DNA of 64,000 nucleotides from Agapanthus africanus. Lineage: Eukaryota; Streptophyta; Magnoliopsida; Asparagales; Amaryllidaceae. Position numbers and translations under genes: made by a program. The notes below the pieces were generated by a model that was not told the origin of the DNA, ran no database searches, and saw only the letters and a program-made list of their open reading frames with translations. Shown piece by piece: positions 46,456 through 57,875 of the stretch. Each line of letters starts with the position of its first letter. Positions within the stretch are counted from its first letter, which is position 1. The stretch lies in assembly GCA_030015575.1 (NCBI GenBank), contig JASDDO010000001.1:133381988-133445987 (forward strand). Direction: 5' to 3'.

Positions 46456-48708
46456 GGAGGTGAATACTTAAGCAATGAGTTCCTAGATTATCTAAAAGAG
46501 AATGGGATTCTCTCTCAGCTTACTCCTCCTTATACACCACAGCACAACGGTGTATCTGAGCGGAGGAATCGCACCCTATTAGATATGGTGCGCTCTATGA
46601 TGAGTACAGCTGAGTTACCTATCTCCTTTTGGGGGTATGCGCTGGAGACAGCCATATTTCTATTGAATAGAGTTCCAACTAAATCAGTGCCTACCACTCC
46701 ATATGAGATATGGAATAGGAAGAGACCGTCTCTTAAAAGAGTTAAGATATGGGGTTGTCCAGCCTATGTTAAAAAGCAAAATCCGGACAAACTCGAGGCA
46801 CGTTCAGTTCTTTGTAAGTTTGTAGGATATCCAAGCAAATCGTATGGATATCTATTTTACCACAGTGAACAACAAAAGGTATTTGTTGCTCAACATGCCA
46901 CCTTTTTAGAAAAGGAATTTCTTGAAAAAGAAATTAGTGGCTCTGAGGTAGAACTGGAAGAAGTTCCAGCAGAACAAACAACAACAGATGATTTAGTGGA
47001 ACCAGAGGATTCAATAGTACCCGACGAACCCCAGCCTCTCCGCCGATCTAGTAGGGTTTCTCGTCCACCTGAGAGATACTACGGTTTTCTCATTGATGGT
47101 GGAAGCGAGGATTGCATCATGGATGATGATGAACCGACTAGTTTCGAGCAGGCCATCACGAGTGGTGACTCTGTGAAATGGCTGGATGCATTGCGATCTG
47201 AGATGGAATCCATGTACACCAATAAAGTATGGATTTTAGAAAATACTCCTGAAGGGGTAAAACCCATTGGAAGCAAGTGGATTTTTAAAAATAAATTTGG
47301 TGTAGATGGAAAAGTTGAGACTTTCAAAGCTAGACTTGTAGCAAAGGGTTTTCGTCAACGACCAGGTGTGGATTATGACGAAACCTTTTCTCCAGTGGCT
47401 ATGCTTAAGTCCATCCGGATCTTACTTGCCATTGCTGCATACCATGACTACGAAATCTGGCAAATGGATGTTAAGACCGCCTTTCTAAACGGTGATTTAG
47501 AAGAGAGCGTGTACATGACTCAGCCAGAGGGTTTCGTAGATAGTGGGAGCAGCGGAAAGGTGTGCAAGCTGCTTAAATCCATTTATAGGTTAAAGCAAGC
47601 ATTGCGGAGTTGGAACATCTGTTTTGATGTTGTAGTCAAAGAGTTTGACTTCATCAAAAATATAGATGAACCTTGTATCTATAAGAAGGTAGCAGAAGGT
47701 AAGGTTGTCTTCCTCGTATTGTACGTGGATGACATACTCTTGATAGTAAATGATATTCCTATGCTGCAATCAGTCAAGCTCTTCTTATCACAGAGATTCT
47801 CAATGAAAGATCTAGGTGATGCCTCCTGCATATTGGGAATCATGATCTATAGAGATAGATCTAAACGGATACTGGGATTGTCCCAATCCAGGTACATTGA
47901 CACCATACTAAAGAGGTTTAGTATGGAAGAATCCAAACGTGGGAACCAACCCACGATCTCTGGACTCACTCTCTCCAAAGAGATGTCTCCCAAGACTGAT
48001 TTGGAGAGAGCTCGCATGCAAGGGATACCCTATGCTTCGGCAGTAGGCTCTATCATGTATGCGATGCTGTGTACCAGACCCGATGTAGCATACTCACTAA
48101 GTGTAGTGAGTCGGTATCAAGCAGATCCAGGAGAGAGTCATTGGACAGCAGTGAAGAACATTCTCAAGTACTTACGAAGGACTAAGGAGATGTTCTTGGT
48201 GTATGGTAACGGAGAACTCCAGGTGGAGTCCTTTACCGATTCCAGCTTCCAAAGTGATAAGGACGACTCTAAGTCGCATTCGGGTTTTGTCTTTACCCTC
48301 AATGGAGGGGCGGTATGTTGGAAGAGTTCCAAACAGGATACCGTTGCAGACTCGACGATGGAAGCTGAATACATCGCTGCCAACGATGCTGCCAAAGAAG
48401 CTGTCTGGATCAAGAAGTTCATTAGTGAACTTGGTGTGGTTCCATCCATTGAGCATCCAATACCTCTGTATTGCGATAACAATGGAGCTGTGGCTTTGGC
48501 CAAGGAACCCAGGTCCCATCAGAAGTCCAGACATATTCTGAGGCGGTATCACCTGATCAGGGAGATAGTTGATCGCCGGGAGATCGAGGTCAGGAGAGTA
48601 GATACGAAGGACAACACTGCGGATCCATTCACGAAGGCTATTCCCCAGATACAGTTTGAGAGATTATTCGGGATGCTAGGTATGAGATACTATAGCAGCT
48701 GGCCTTAG
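46456..48708 (+). CDS. pol: Pol C-terminal part (integrase end, RT, RNase H), element B
   Basis: Same frame as the preceding ORF after the single TGA; the first ATG is at 46585. Numbering from 45439: integrase E374 (VSERRN), 36 residues after D338; reverse transcriptase with KWIFKNKFGVDGKVET, QMDVKTAFLNG and YVDD 762-765; RNase H with [26 protein letters not shown] and [11 protein letters not shown]; stop TAG at 48706-48708 next to the polypurine tract. All expected catalytic motifs are intact. The full 45439-48708 stretch holds no frameshift I can see, so B lost function very recently or relies on readthrough. Confidence 0.93.
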   Translation, partial: GGEYLSNEFLDYLKENGILSQLTPPYTPQHNGVSERRNRTLLDMVRSMMSTAELPISFWGYALETAIFLLNRVPTKSVPTTPYEIWNRKRPSLKRVKIWGCPAYVKKQNPDKLEARSVLCKFVGYPSKSYGYLFYHSEQQKVFVAQHATFLEKEFLEKEISGSEVELEEVPAEQTTTDDLVEPEDSIVPDEPQPLRRSSRVSRPPERYYGFLIDGGSEDCIMDDDEPTSFEQAITSGDSVKWLDALRSEMESMYTNKVWILENTPEGVKPIGSKWIFKNKFGVDGKVETFKARLVAKGFRQRPGVDYDETFSPVAMLKSIRILLAIAAYHDYEIWQMDVKTAFLNGDLEESVYMTQPEGFVDSGSSGKVCKLLKSIYRLKQALRSWNICFDVVVKEFDFIKNIDEPCIYKKVAEGKVVFLVLYVDDILLIVNDIPMLQSVKLFLSQRFSMKDLGDASCILGIMIYRDRSKRILGLSQSRYIDTILKRFSMEESKRGNQPTISGLTLSKEMSPKTDLERARMQGIPYASAVGSIMYAMLCTRPDVAYSLSVVSRYQADPGESHWTAVKNILKYLRRTKEMFLVYGNGELQVESFTDSSFQSDKDDSKSHSGFVFTLNGGAVCWKSSKQDTVADSTMEAEYIAANDAAKEAVWIKKFISELGVVPSIEHPIPLYCDNNGAVALAKEPRSHQKSRHILRRYHLIREIVDRREIEVRRVDTKDNTADPFTKAIPQIQFERLFGMLGMRYYSSWP

Positions 48709-48722
48709 TGCAAGTGGGAGAT
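48709..48722 (+). promoter_or_regulatory. Polypurine tract of B
   Basis: TGCAAGTGGGAGAT immediately before the 3' LTR. Confidence 0.8.
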
Positions 48723-50910
48723 TGTTAGTTATGTATATGCCCTAGAGGCCATTGTTGTACATATGATGTATATTATAATGGATGCTTGATTATATATAGA
48801 GAAGACTTTCTTGCTCGACATGATAGTATGCTATTTGGTTTCACTTTATCTTAACATGTTGACTTGTATTGGTTTACTGTTTTACTCTCACATGTTGATA
48901 AAGCCCTTAGGGTTTGTACTCGACTACTGGGACTATGACGAGATCATACTAGTGGGGCCGCGGTAGTCGATGAGTACATCCTATAACTGTTCCTAGTCGA
49001 GGGTATATCGAGACAGGGCATCGATACGCCAGAGTAGACTAGCGTATACGCATCTTGACCCATATGATGGGCGATGGATGATCCCATATCCATCGGTGTT
49101 AGACATCAGAGATGGTGTACGGGTGCTCAGTGGAGACTGGGTACACTGGACGGACTCGCTGAGAACTCCCAGATGGTGTTATACCACACGTCAGATGGCA
49201 GTTCTCCGGTGATACTGGTACAAGGTAGTCTGTAGACCCGAGATCGTCATGGAGTCTTGTGTGATTCCCACTATGCTTTGATTTCCACCTTACCACGTCC
49301 AAGAGGGCGTGCAAAATGGTGGCTTTTGGGTACAGTCCCGAATCAAATGGAGGCAATGAGCGATAGGAGGGGATTCGTCTCTCCCGGTATAGGGAGTTGA
49401 TGTTGTGCTGTGTTCGATTGGCTATAACTGGAAGTCCCTGGCCAGGGCTGATATAGAGATTTACTGGTAAGTGTTACTAGTAGTTTCTCGACCCGTTATG
49501 AGCCATACATCGACACGACTTATCGGTTACTGGGGTCTGACGTTTACCACCCCTAGACTTGATATGCGACATATCAGACGAACAGACCGGACTGTACGGG
49601 AGTGTTACTGGTTGGATTCACAGGAGAACGCACAGGCTAGCTTGTTGATCTTCTGATCGCTCAATACCTGGGTGGCTGTTACGTTTAGCTGACCGCTTGC
49701 AGCTTGTGGGTGTTTGATATGATCAGCACCTGCTACCGGCGTATTGACGATTCTTTAGAGTCCTACACAGAGGTTTCTTGGCTCAGGCGAAACGGAGTAG
49801 TGGCACATATGTGATATGCGCAGGAGCGAGAATAATGCGATATGGGATACCGTATTATATTCTCGCGATATTTAGAAATGAACCGGGTCATCGGATCAAG
49901 TGTTGATTCGATGAATCGGTACATGATATATTAGTCGGTAATATTCGATATAGCCGGATCGTCGAATCAAGTGTTGATTCGATGATTTAATGTATAATAA
50001 TATATATGATATATTGTATTACATTATCTAATATTGGCTTGCTTTATTATTTCATTTTCTCAGTGGATGATACATTGATATATATGCGATATATGTTAAT
50101 TGTATTATTTTCTTTTGTTGCAAATATATAATTTATATGTGATATATATTATTGTGACATGATATGATTAATTGTTAAACATGTTTAAGGATGATTAATT
50201 GAGTTTAGGGTTTGATTAGGGTTAGTAGCTTCATGCACCTTCTAGAAGCTTTCTTCTTTTGTCATTCTTAAGATATTTAGGATGACACATTATTTAACCC
50301 AACCAAACCCTAACTCTAGTTAACTCTCTACAATATCTAGACCACTCATCCTTGACCATGGTTTACAATTCAATCATATGGTTTATATTCTATTCATCAC
50401 AAAATGATTAATCTCATTATTCATTTTCCATCTTCATCTTCTTGCTTCTTGAAAAGCTTGCTAGATTTTCTTAAGTGATGAAATAATATGAGAAAATGAT
50501 ATAAAAAGAAAGCAAAATTACTACTCTCTCATCCTCATCTCATCTAGCCCATGGGATTAGTGTGTTCTTCTCTTTTGAGTGAGAAAGCTTGAGTCGTAGC
50601 AACTTCAAGGTAGATCATCGGAGATTTGGAATACTTCGAGCTAGCATGGATCGTTCGAGTCGTGGAGCCTCTCATGAGTCCGAGAGATCGTGGATCGCGG
50701 TAAAGGGACTTCTACTCGGAGCTTGTGAAGTGAAGGAGCGGACTACAAAGGTTGTAATCCCTCACACTTAGATAAAAGTTATCTTCTTGCATGTTAAACC
50801 CTAATAATCTAGCAAAGATCCCGGCTTTGGGTTGTTCGGCACGTCTAAATTTTAATCCGGGCATGTTTGATGCCTTTTGAACCTTTACAAGAGTGCCTAG
50901 GAACCCTACA
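48723..50910 (+). repeat. 3' LTR of element B
   Basis: 2188 bp, TGTTAGTTATGTATATGCCC to GGAACCCTACA. Stem-loop at 49161-49206 (GAGAACT/AGTTCTC); palindrome CCCTGGCCAGGG at 49436-49447. Confidence 0.92.
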
Positions 50911-51978
50911 TGCGATATGTGATACCGTATTATATTCTCGCGATATTTGATATCAGCCGGGTCATCGGATCAAGTGTTGATTCGATGAATCGGTACGGAT
51001 AAATATTAGTCGGTTATATGCGATATAGCCGGATTGTCGGATCAAGTATTGATTCGATAATTTAATGTATAATAATATATTTGATATATTAAATTGCATT
51101 AACTAATATTTGCTCACTAAAAGATTCTTTTTCTCACTCGGGTAATACATTGATATATATGCGATATATGTTAATTGTATTATTTTATTTGGTTACAATA
51201 AATATTATATATGTGATATATAATATTGTAACATGATATGATAAATAATGCAACATGTTTAGTGGAGATTAAACAAGATTAGGGTTTGATTTGGGTTAAT
51301 GGTTTCTAGATGATTCTAGAAGGTTTTTGTTTTGTCATGATAAAGATATTTTCAAGTGAGTCATTCTTAACTCAACCCAAAACCCTAACCCTTGGTTAAT
51401 TCTCTACAATGGTTAAGTGAACCATGGTTGCATAATTGATCATTATCTCCTTTTCCTATTCATCACAAAAGGATTAACAAATATTGTTCATCTTCTTCCT
51501 TCATTCTTTGATGAAAAAAAAGCTTTCTTGATTTTTCCAAGTGATGAATAATTGTGAGAAAAAGATAAATAAATAGAGCAAAAATCCTACTTCATCATCC
51601 TCATCTTCCCTTGCCATTTAGATGAGGGTGTTCACATCATTTCATGAGTGTTAGCTTGTGTTAAAGAAACTTCAAGGTAGATCATCTTAGTATCGAAGAT
51701 CGGAAGCAAAGGTTGCATCTTTCTCTTCGTGGAACCTCTCGAGAGTCCGGATCCCGATGATCACAGCGAAGGGACCACAACACGGAGCATATGAAGTGAA
51801 GGACCGGATCTACAAAGGTTATAATCCCTCTCACTTAGTGTTAAAGTGTTTAGCATGCTAGTTTTCGCCTAATCTCTAGTTTAAAGTTCCGTATTCGGGT
51901 TGTTCGGCACGGCTAAATTTTTATTCGGGCATGGTTGATGCCTCGTAGACCCTTGTGCGCATGCCTAGCAACCCTACA
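50911..51978 (+). repeat. 5' LTR of C, left part missing
   Basis: Begins directly after the B 3' LTR at TGCGATATGTGATACC and matches 58975-60041. Confidence 0.88.
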
Positions 51979-51979
51979 G

Positions 51980-51992
51980 TGGTATCAGAGCC
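51980..51992 (+). promoter_or_regulatory. Primer binding site of C (tRNA-iMet)
   Basis: TGGTATCAGAGCC, one base after the LTR. Confidence 0.92.
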
Positions 51993-52177
51993 AAGCTAGA
52001 GCTTTAGGCGAAGTCTAGACGAAGTTTGAAGTCCGATCGAACCCGGAAAACCCGAATTACCCCCTTCTCTGGAAATTTTCAGAAAGTTTGGATTTTTGCG
52101 AATTAAAAATTGCCAAAAAATTCAGCAGGGAAGTGTATGAGATACTGTGACGCACGTGGTTTTAACTCAACAAAAGA

Positions 52178-52224
52178 GGCGCGGAACCGCGGCGCAACCC
52201 TGGGTTCCGCGGCGGTTCCGCGGC
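52178..52224 (+). promoter_or_regulatory. GC-rich stem-loop of C leader
   Basis: GCGGAACC (52181-52188) pairs with GGTTCCGC (52203-52210), with further GC pairing outside; 186 nt past the PBS. Confidence 0.6.
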
Positions 52225-53588
52225 CACTTTGCTGAGTTACACCACGTGTCTTGAACAGTAATTCTTGTCTTCAAGTGCTGAGTCTTCTGGAAATTTTTAT
52301 TTTTTTTTATTCAACTGTTGAATTATCTGGGTTGTATTGGGGACTTAAAGTTTCGATCGGATATTATAACTTTGTTTAGTTTTGTCCGGATAATTTTTAG
52401 AAACTGTTAAAAAGTTCGAACGGATATCAATAACTCACTTTTTCCCCTGTCGGAAAATTTTTCAAAAATTGGATTTTTCCTCGTGTTTAAGAACGTTCTA
52501 AGTCGTGCAAGTAACGCGGTGGACCCTCTAGAAGACAACAAACCTTAACTCGATTATATGACCGTCTTGAACTGCTTTTTGAACCTTAGGGTTTGGGGCA
52601 GTACGGCGTGCCACATGTGAGGCGTTGGCTTGACCCTTCTACGGCTGGACCATTGCTACTGTGGCATGTAATGGATGTTTTAAAACTGATTTCAAGTGTT
52701 GAGATATATTGGGGAAATCTTAGGTGCTTGATGATTCGATCGGAAAGTTTAACTTTTTCTATTTATCTGGAATGTGATACAATATTTGGAATCCACAGGT
52801 AGTTATGAGATAACTGATTTGAATATTATAAACATAGCAGTTTAGTCTCAGATGATCGGTTGCCACGGAATTTTGATGTGATCAAAAGTTCGTCGAAATC
52901 ACGTAGCGTACGCGGATACTCGCCGGGTAAACTTAATAGACAGCCACGCCCCATAGCCCCGACCAAGTGACTGTAGGAGAACCCCGTCGCCGAAAGCATC
53001 CATTCGGGTGCTCACGGTAGCGGTGTTCCGCCTTGGTGCACTTCGTCGACAGCATCTGGGGGTGCGGCCGTCTACTAAAGTTTGCGACGAGCATTCGATC
53101 AGGACGTCGGGAATCTTGTTGAATTGCCCGACTTGATATTGAAAAGTGTTTTCGATAATGAGACTAAAATGCGGGGTTTATAATTGTTAGGCATGTGATG
53201 TCTAAGGAATTCATTTGGTCAGGCATGCGATGTTTGAGGTGGTTGCGGATTCCAACTGTTGTAGTTTTACACTTTCTTTTCTGTGACCGTAAGCGTAGTA
53301 TGTGGTGTATCGCCGGCTTCGTTGCTATACATCAACGACAATCGGGATATGCATACTTGCTTACGTTGATGATATGGGATATTATGTGTTGCTGTGATAT
53401 GTTGTATTGGATCGTCGCGTTTGAATAGCCGGGGGTTTTATGTGAGATGAGAGTTTTTTCTTTTTCATTCATGTAAAATTTCATTTGTATGTAATATTCT
53501 ACTATTGGGGCACTTCCAGGTAGCAGAAGATGTCACCGTTGTATATTATTTACTTTTCCGCATTAGGTAGACCCAAGGAGGGGAGCAC

Positions 53589-53674
53589 AAGTAACCGGGT
53601 TCTAGGGTCCAGTGGGAGACCATCTCGAGGAGTCGAGACCGGGTCTCCTAACCCTAGAATTGGCAGTGTTACTT
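53589..53674 (+). promoter_or_regulatory. Long-range leader stem of C
   Basis: AAGTAAC (53589-53595) pairs with GTTACTT (53668-53674), as in B. Confidence 0.55.
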
Positions 53675-53999
53675 GCCGCTCTCGTAGGAGTCTAGGGATG
53701 TGGGTTTGGCTATTCATCGCGACCGTGGAATCCGTGTTTTATACAGGCTCGTATTGAAAACACGGACGTCCTAGTATATCCAATATTTCATATATGTTCT
53801 TCTGCTGCAATGTTCTGTGATGAGATCATATTACTGCCTGAGATGAATATTTATATTATATATATGAGATATATGTTATATTGCAGATTTCGTTTCAAAA
53901 GAGATGCTTGTGAAGCATATTAAAATGGGACTTCATTAATGAGATTAATGAAATAAAAGAAACCTAAGATGTTGTGGAATCGAATTTTCAAAAACAGGT

Positions 54000-54260
54000 A
54001 GCTCTAGTTCTTGCTTTGCATAGCGGTGTTCCTTGTAGAACATCCAGCACCTTATTCGATAAGGAAAGGACCGAGATCCCTTCACCGGGAGTGACTCCTT
54101 TAGCAATATCTGGCAGATGCTACAAACTCGGTTTGTCTTTTGATTGCTTCTATAGTTCTTGCTTTGTACAGCGGTATATATGATATATCCTGCACCTTAT
54201 TCGATGAGGAAAGGGCCGACGATCCCTTCACCGGGAGTGACCCCTTTAGCAAAACTGGAA
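54000..54260 (+). repeat. Duplicated leader block of C
   Basis: Direct repeat with a 146-bp period; ATCCCTTCACCGGGAGTGAC at 54076 and 54222. Shared with B and D. Confidence 0.8.
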
Positions 54261-54398
54261 AAGCCTCAAAAACACTCTATTTAAAAATCACTCGATTCTA
54301 CAACGATATCAAGTTCATTACGCAAAGGGTTTTCTTAAAAACCCGTCGTAGCCCTCCGTCATTTCAGATAAGTACTACTTAGTATTCGTGCTGCGGTA

Positions 54399-54594
54399 GT
54401 TTGGCATTCGTCAAGGCGTAGTGTACGGTAGCTAACTAGTGCTTATCTGCTAGCATACGATGCGATTGGATTAGGGTATTCGTACGGCGTTGTTTGGCAT
54501 TCGTCAAGGGTCGTGCGGGTGGGTTTAATTCAATCAAGAAATGTACGGGTTGAACTTGGCTAGCGGACTATGGGTGGTTTGGCATTCGTCAAGG
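54399..54594 (+). promoter_or_regulatory. Triple leader hairpin array of C
   Basis: GTTTGGCATTCGTCAAGG three times exactly: 54399-54416, 54492-54509, 54577-54594. The core differs from that of B, yet all three copies match each other. Confidence 0.75.
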
Positions 54595-55011
54595 TCATAG
54601 GACGCTAGGGGCAAAATAGTATTGGGAATTTCAAGTGTTGAAATTTGCAATGAGATTGCATACCTTCTATGAGATAGTTGGATCCCGATACCCGCTGCGA
54701 GTAATTGTTACTCCTGGGAGAGTTTTACACATTACAATTAGCCGATCAAGTAGGTGTCTAGAAAGGTGTTAACGGGGTTACGCCTCTGGGAAAACGAGGT
54801 TTACATTAATTAGGTTCGTGCGAGAGCACGGGGGACCTCCCTCAAAGTACCGACACTGGCCTGGCTGAAAGATTGGCGAACTTGTAGCGTGTAATTAATC
54901 CCGGCTAATCTTTCCTTTTAGGGTTTGAAGGAAGATTTGATTAAAACAGTGGGAGACATCCTGATTAGATATATTAGATAACCAATCTAATCTTGCAAGA
55001 GCATACGCTGA

Positions 55012-57861
55012 GTGTTTTCTTCTCTCTCTCTCCAGGTAGCGACCATATCATGCCTTAATCAAGATAATAAAACGGATATATTGACCGAACCCGCTTGTTA
55101 TACTGAGCTGGGGAACGTTGGTCCCGCTCCAACTTATAATTGTTATAAGACAGAGCAGGAAATTGAGGAATACCAGATTTCCCGTGCCGCCCAAACGAAG
55201 AAAGTGCATGTTGATGCATCATCTTCGGGTGTGTTCATTACACAGAACTGTTTCTCAGTATCCTTTACGTCCTGGGTATGTGATACCGGATCAGGATCCC
55301 GTATATGTAATCTGTTACATGGGCTACAGATAGGTAAAGAACTGAGAACGGGTGATAAGTTTCATGAGACAGAAAACGGTGCAAGTGTTGCAGCCAAGTC
55401 TGTTGGTCACTATCACCCTGTATTACCAGAATACATTGATTCTGAACAAATGTTATTAGATACCGAACCTGATATACAAAATCATATCAGTCTCTTTATT
55501 AGTAAAGAAAGGATATAATTTTGTATTGTTGGATAATGTTTTGAACATTTCCTATATCAAGAGTTGATCGGTTCAGGCACGTCATCTAAAAGCATTGTCG
55601 TTCTAAATCAAACTACAGTTCTTAGTATACGGAACACACACAAGAGGAAGAGTTCAGATATGAACGAATCCTTCTTGAGGTATTGTAGACTAGGTCATAT
55701 CAATGCGACCCGACTAGCTAAGTTACATATAGATGCATATTTAAATTAGTTTGAATTTACATCTTGTGAAACTTGCCGGTCATGTCACAATGATAACAGA
55801 CCACAGCTCTATTTATTGGAAACAGAGAAAGAGTTAGTGAACTCTTGGGATTGATACATGTTGATGTATGTAAGGTCCCCTGTCTACACATGCCAAGATC
55901 GGTTCTTTCTACTTCATTACATTCTCTGATAATCTCTCAAGATTCAGACATATGTTTCTGTTGAAACACAGGTCCGAAGCTTTTGAGATATTCACAGAAT
56001 ATAAGTTAGAAGTAGAGAACCAACAAATACGGGTAAAAGTATTATGTCCTTTGATGTGATCAAGGAGGAGAATACTTGAGCATGGAATTCCTGGACTATT
56101 CTAAAGGAGAATGAGATTCTCTCTCAGCATTACTCCTCTGTATACACCACAGCACGTCGGTGTATCGGGGTGGAGCCATAGCACCCTATGTGATATGGTG
56201 TGCTCTATGATGAGTACTATTGAGTTTCCTATTTCCTTTAGGGAGTTATGCACTTGAGAAGCTGCATACCTATTGAATAAGGGTTCAAATCAAATCAGTT
56301 GCCTACCACTTCATATGTGATATGGAAAGGGAAGAGCCTGTATCTTAAGCTTGTTAAGATTTGGGGTTGTCCGGCCTATGTCTGAAAGCAAAATCCTGAC
56401 AAGCTCGAGGCAAAATCTGTTATGTAGAACTGGAAAGGTTCCAGCTATACAAAATGCAGCTGATGATTTGGTAGAACCAAAGGATTCAATAGTTTCCAAC
56501 GAACCTCAGCCTCTCCGCCGATCTAGCAGGGTTCCTCACCCACCTGAGAGATACTTTGGTTTCTCTATGACAGTGGGAGCGAGGATTGCATCATGAGATG
56601 ATGGCCCAACTAGTTTCGAGCTGGCCATCAGGAGTGCGACTCTGTAAGAATGGCTGGATGCTTAACGATCTGAGATGGAATCCTTATACACCAACAAAGT
56701 ATGGACTTTGGTTGCTTTATCTGAAGGGTTAAATCCCCATCAGGAGCGAGTATATCTTGAGAAGATTACTTGGTGTGCATAGAAAAGTTGAGACTTTCAA
56801 AGCTAGACTTGTTAAAGGTTTGCATCATAGACCAGGTATGGATTATGTTGAAACCTTTTCTAAGGATCTATGCTTAAGTCCATCCAGATCTTACTTGCCA
56901 CGGCTACATACCATGACTACGATATCTGGTGGTTGGGTGTCATGACTGTTTTTCTAAATGATGTTTTAGAAAAGAGCGTCTATAAGTACACAGCCAAAGG
57001 GCTTCGTAGACAGTGGGAGCAGCGGAAACGTGTGCAAGATGTTTTATATGATAAAACAGGCATCGCGGAGTTGGAACATCTGTTTTGATGTGGTAGTCAA
57101 AGAGTTTGACTTCATCAAAATGGTAGATGAACCTTGTATATACGAAAAGGTAGTAGAGAGTATGGTGGTGATCCTCGTAGAGTACGTGGATGACATACTC
57201 TTGATAGGGAAGGAGTTTCCTATGCTACGCTCGGTCAATCTCCGCTTATCACAAGGATTCTCCATATAGGATAAAAGTGATACCTCCTAAATCCTGGGTT
57301 TTGGATCTATGAGATAGATCTAATTGGATGTTAGGATACTCACTAGTTGTAGTGAGATGGTATCAATCGATCCTAGGGAGAATCACTGGAAAGGTTCCAG
57401 GGTGATAAGGACGACTGAATGTCAGTTGCGGGCATTGTCTTTACCTTCAGTGGAGGGATGGTATGTTGGAAGAGTTCCAAGCTAGATACCGTGACATACT
57501 AGACGATTAAAGGCAAGATACATCGTTACCAAGGATGCTACCAAAGAGGCAGTCTGGATATATATAAGTTCATGAGATGAACTTCGTTCCCACCATTGTG
57601 TGACAATGGAGTTGTGGCTTATGCCAAGGAACTACCGTCCCATCAGAAATCCAGATATAATTCTTAGGCAGTATCACCTGATCATGGAGATGGTTGATCT
57701 CCAGGGAGATCGAGGTTAGGAGAGCAGACACAGAGGACGACAGCGCGGATCCACTCACAAAGGCCTTTTTCCCAGTAGAGACTTTTACGGGATGGTTGAG
57801 TATGAGATACTTCAACCGCAGCTAATTGTTGGGTATGCGATACCATAACAGATGGCCCTAG
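55012..57861 (+). pseudogene. Gag-less pol relic of element C
   Basis: Homologous to the B ORF from its start, including the gag-replacing segment (LTEPACYTELGNVGPAP; ISRAAQTKKVHVDASSSGVF), but the position of the B ATG reads ATA. Protease is altered to WVCDTGSGSRIC. Frame is lost after 55518. Pieces of pre-integrase (55620-55745), integrase (55850-56300), reverse transcriptase (57030-57269, with VEYVDDILLIGKE) and RNase H (57450-57860) remain, with numerous stops and indels. No functional product expected. Confidence 0.85.
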
Positions 57862-57875
57862 TGCAAGTGGGAGAT

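Larger units (their letters stand above)
41529..50910 (+). mobile_element. Copia element B, gag-less with near-intact pol
   Basis: Plus-strand element: truncated 5' LTR (41529-42800), PBS, 2.6-kb leader, gag-less pol, polypurine tract and complete 3' LTR (48723-50910). The retained LTR parts differ by about nine positions in 1270 bp (about 0.7%). The 3' end abuts the interior of the C 5' LTR, so B inserted into C. TGCGA (50911-50915) would be its target duplication, but the left flank is lost at the fusion with G. Confidence 0.9.
51979..55044 (+). other. Long untranslated leader of C
   Basis: About 3.1 kb. Same landmarks as B plus about 350 bp (52800-53150) absent from B at this place, containing AGTGACTGTAGGAGAACCCC and GGGTGCTCACGGTAGCGGTG. 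No gene seen. Confidence 0.7.
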
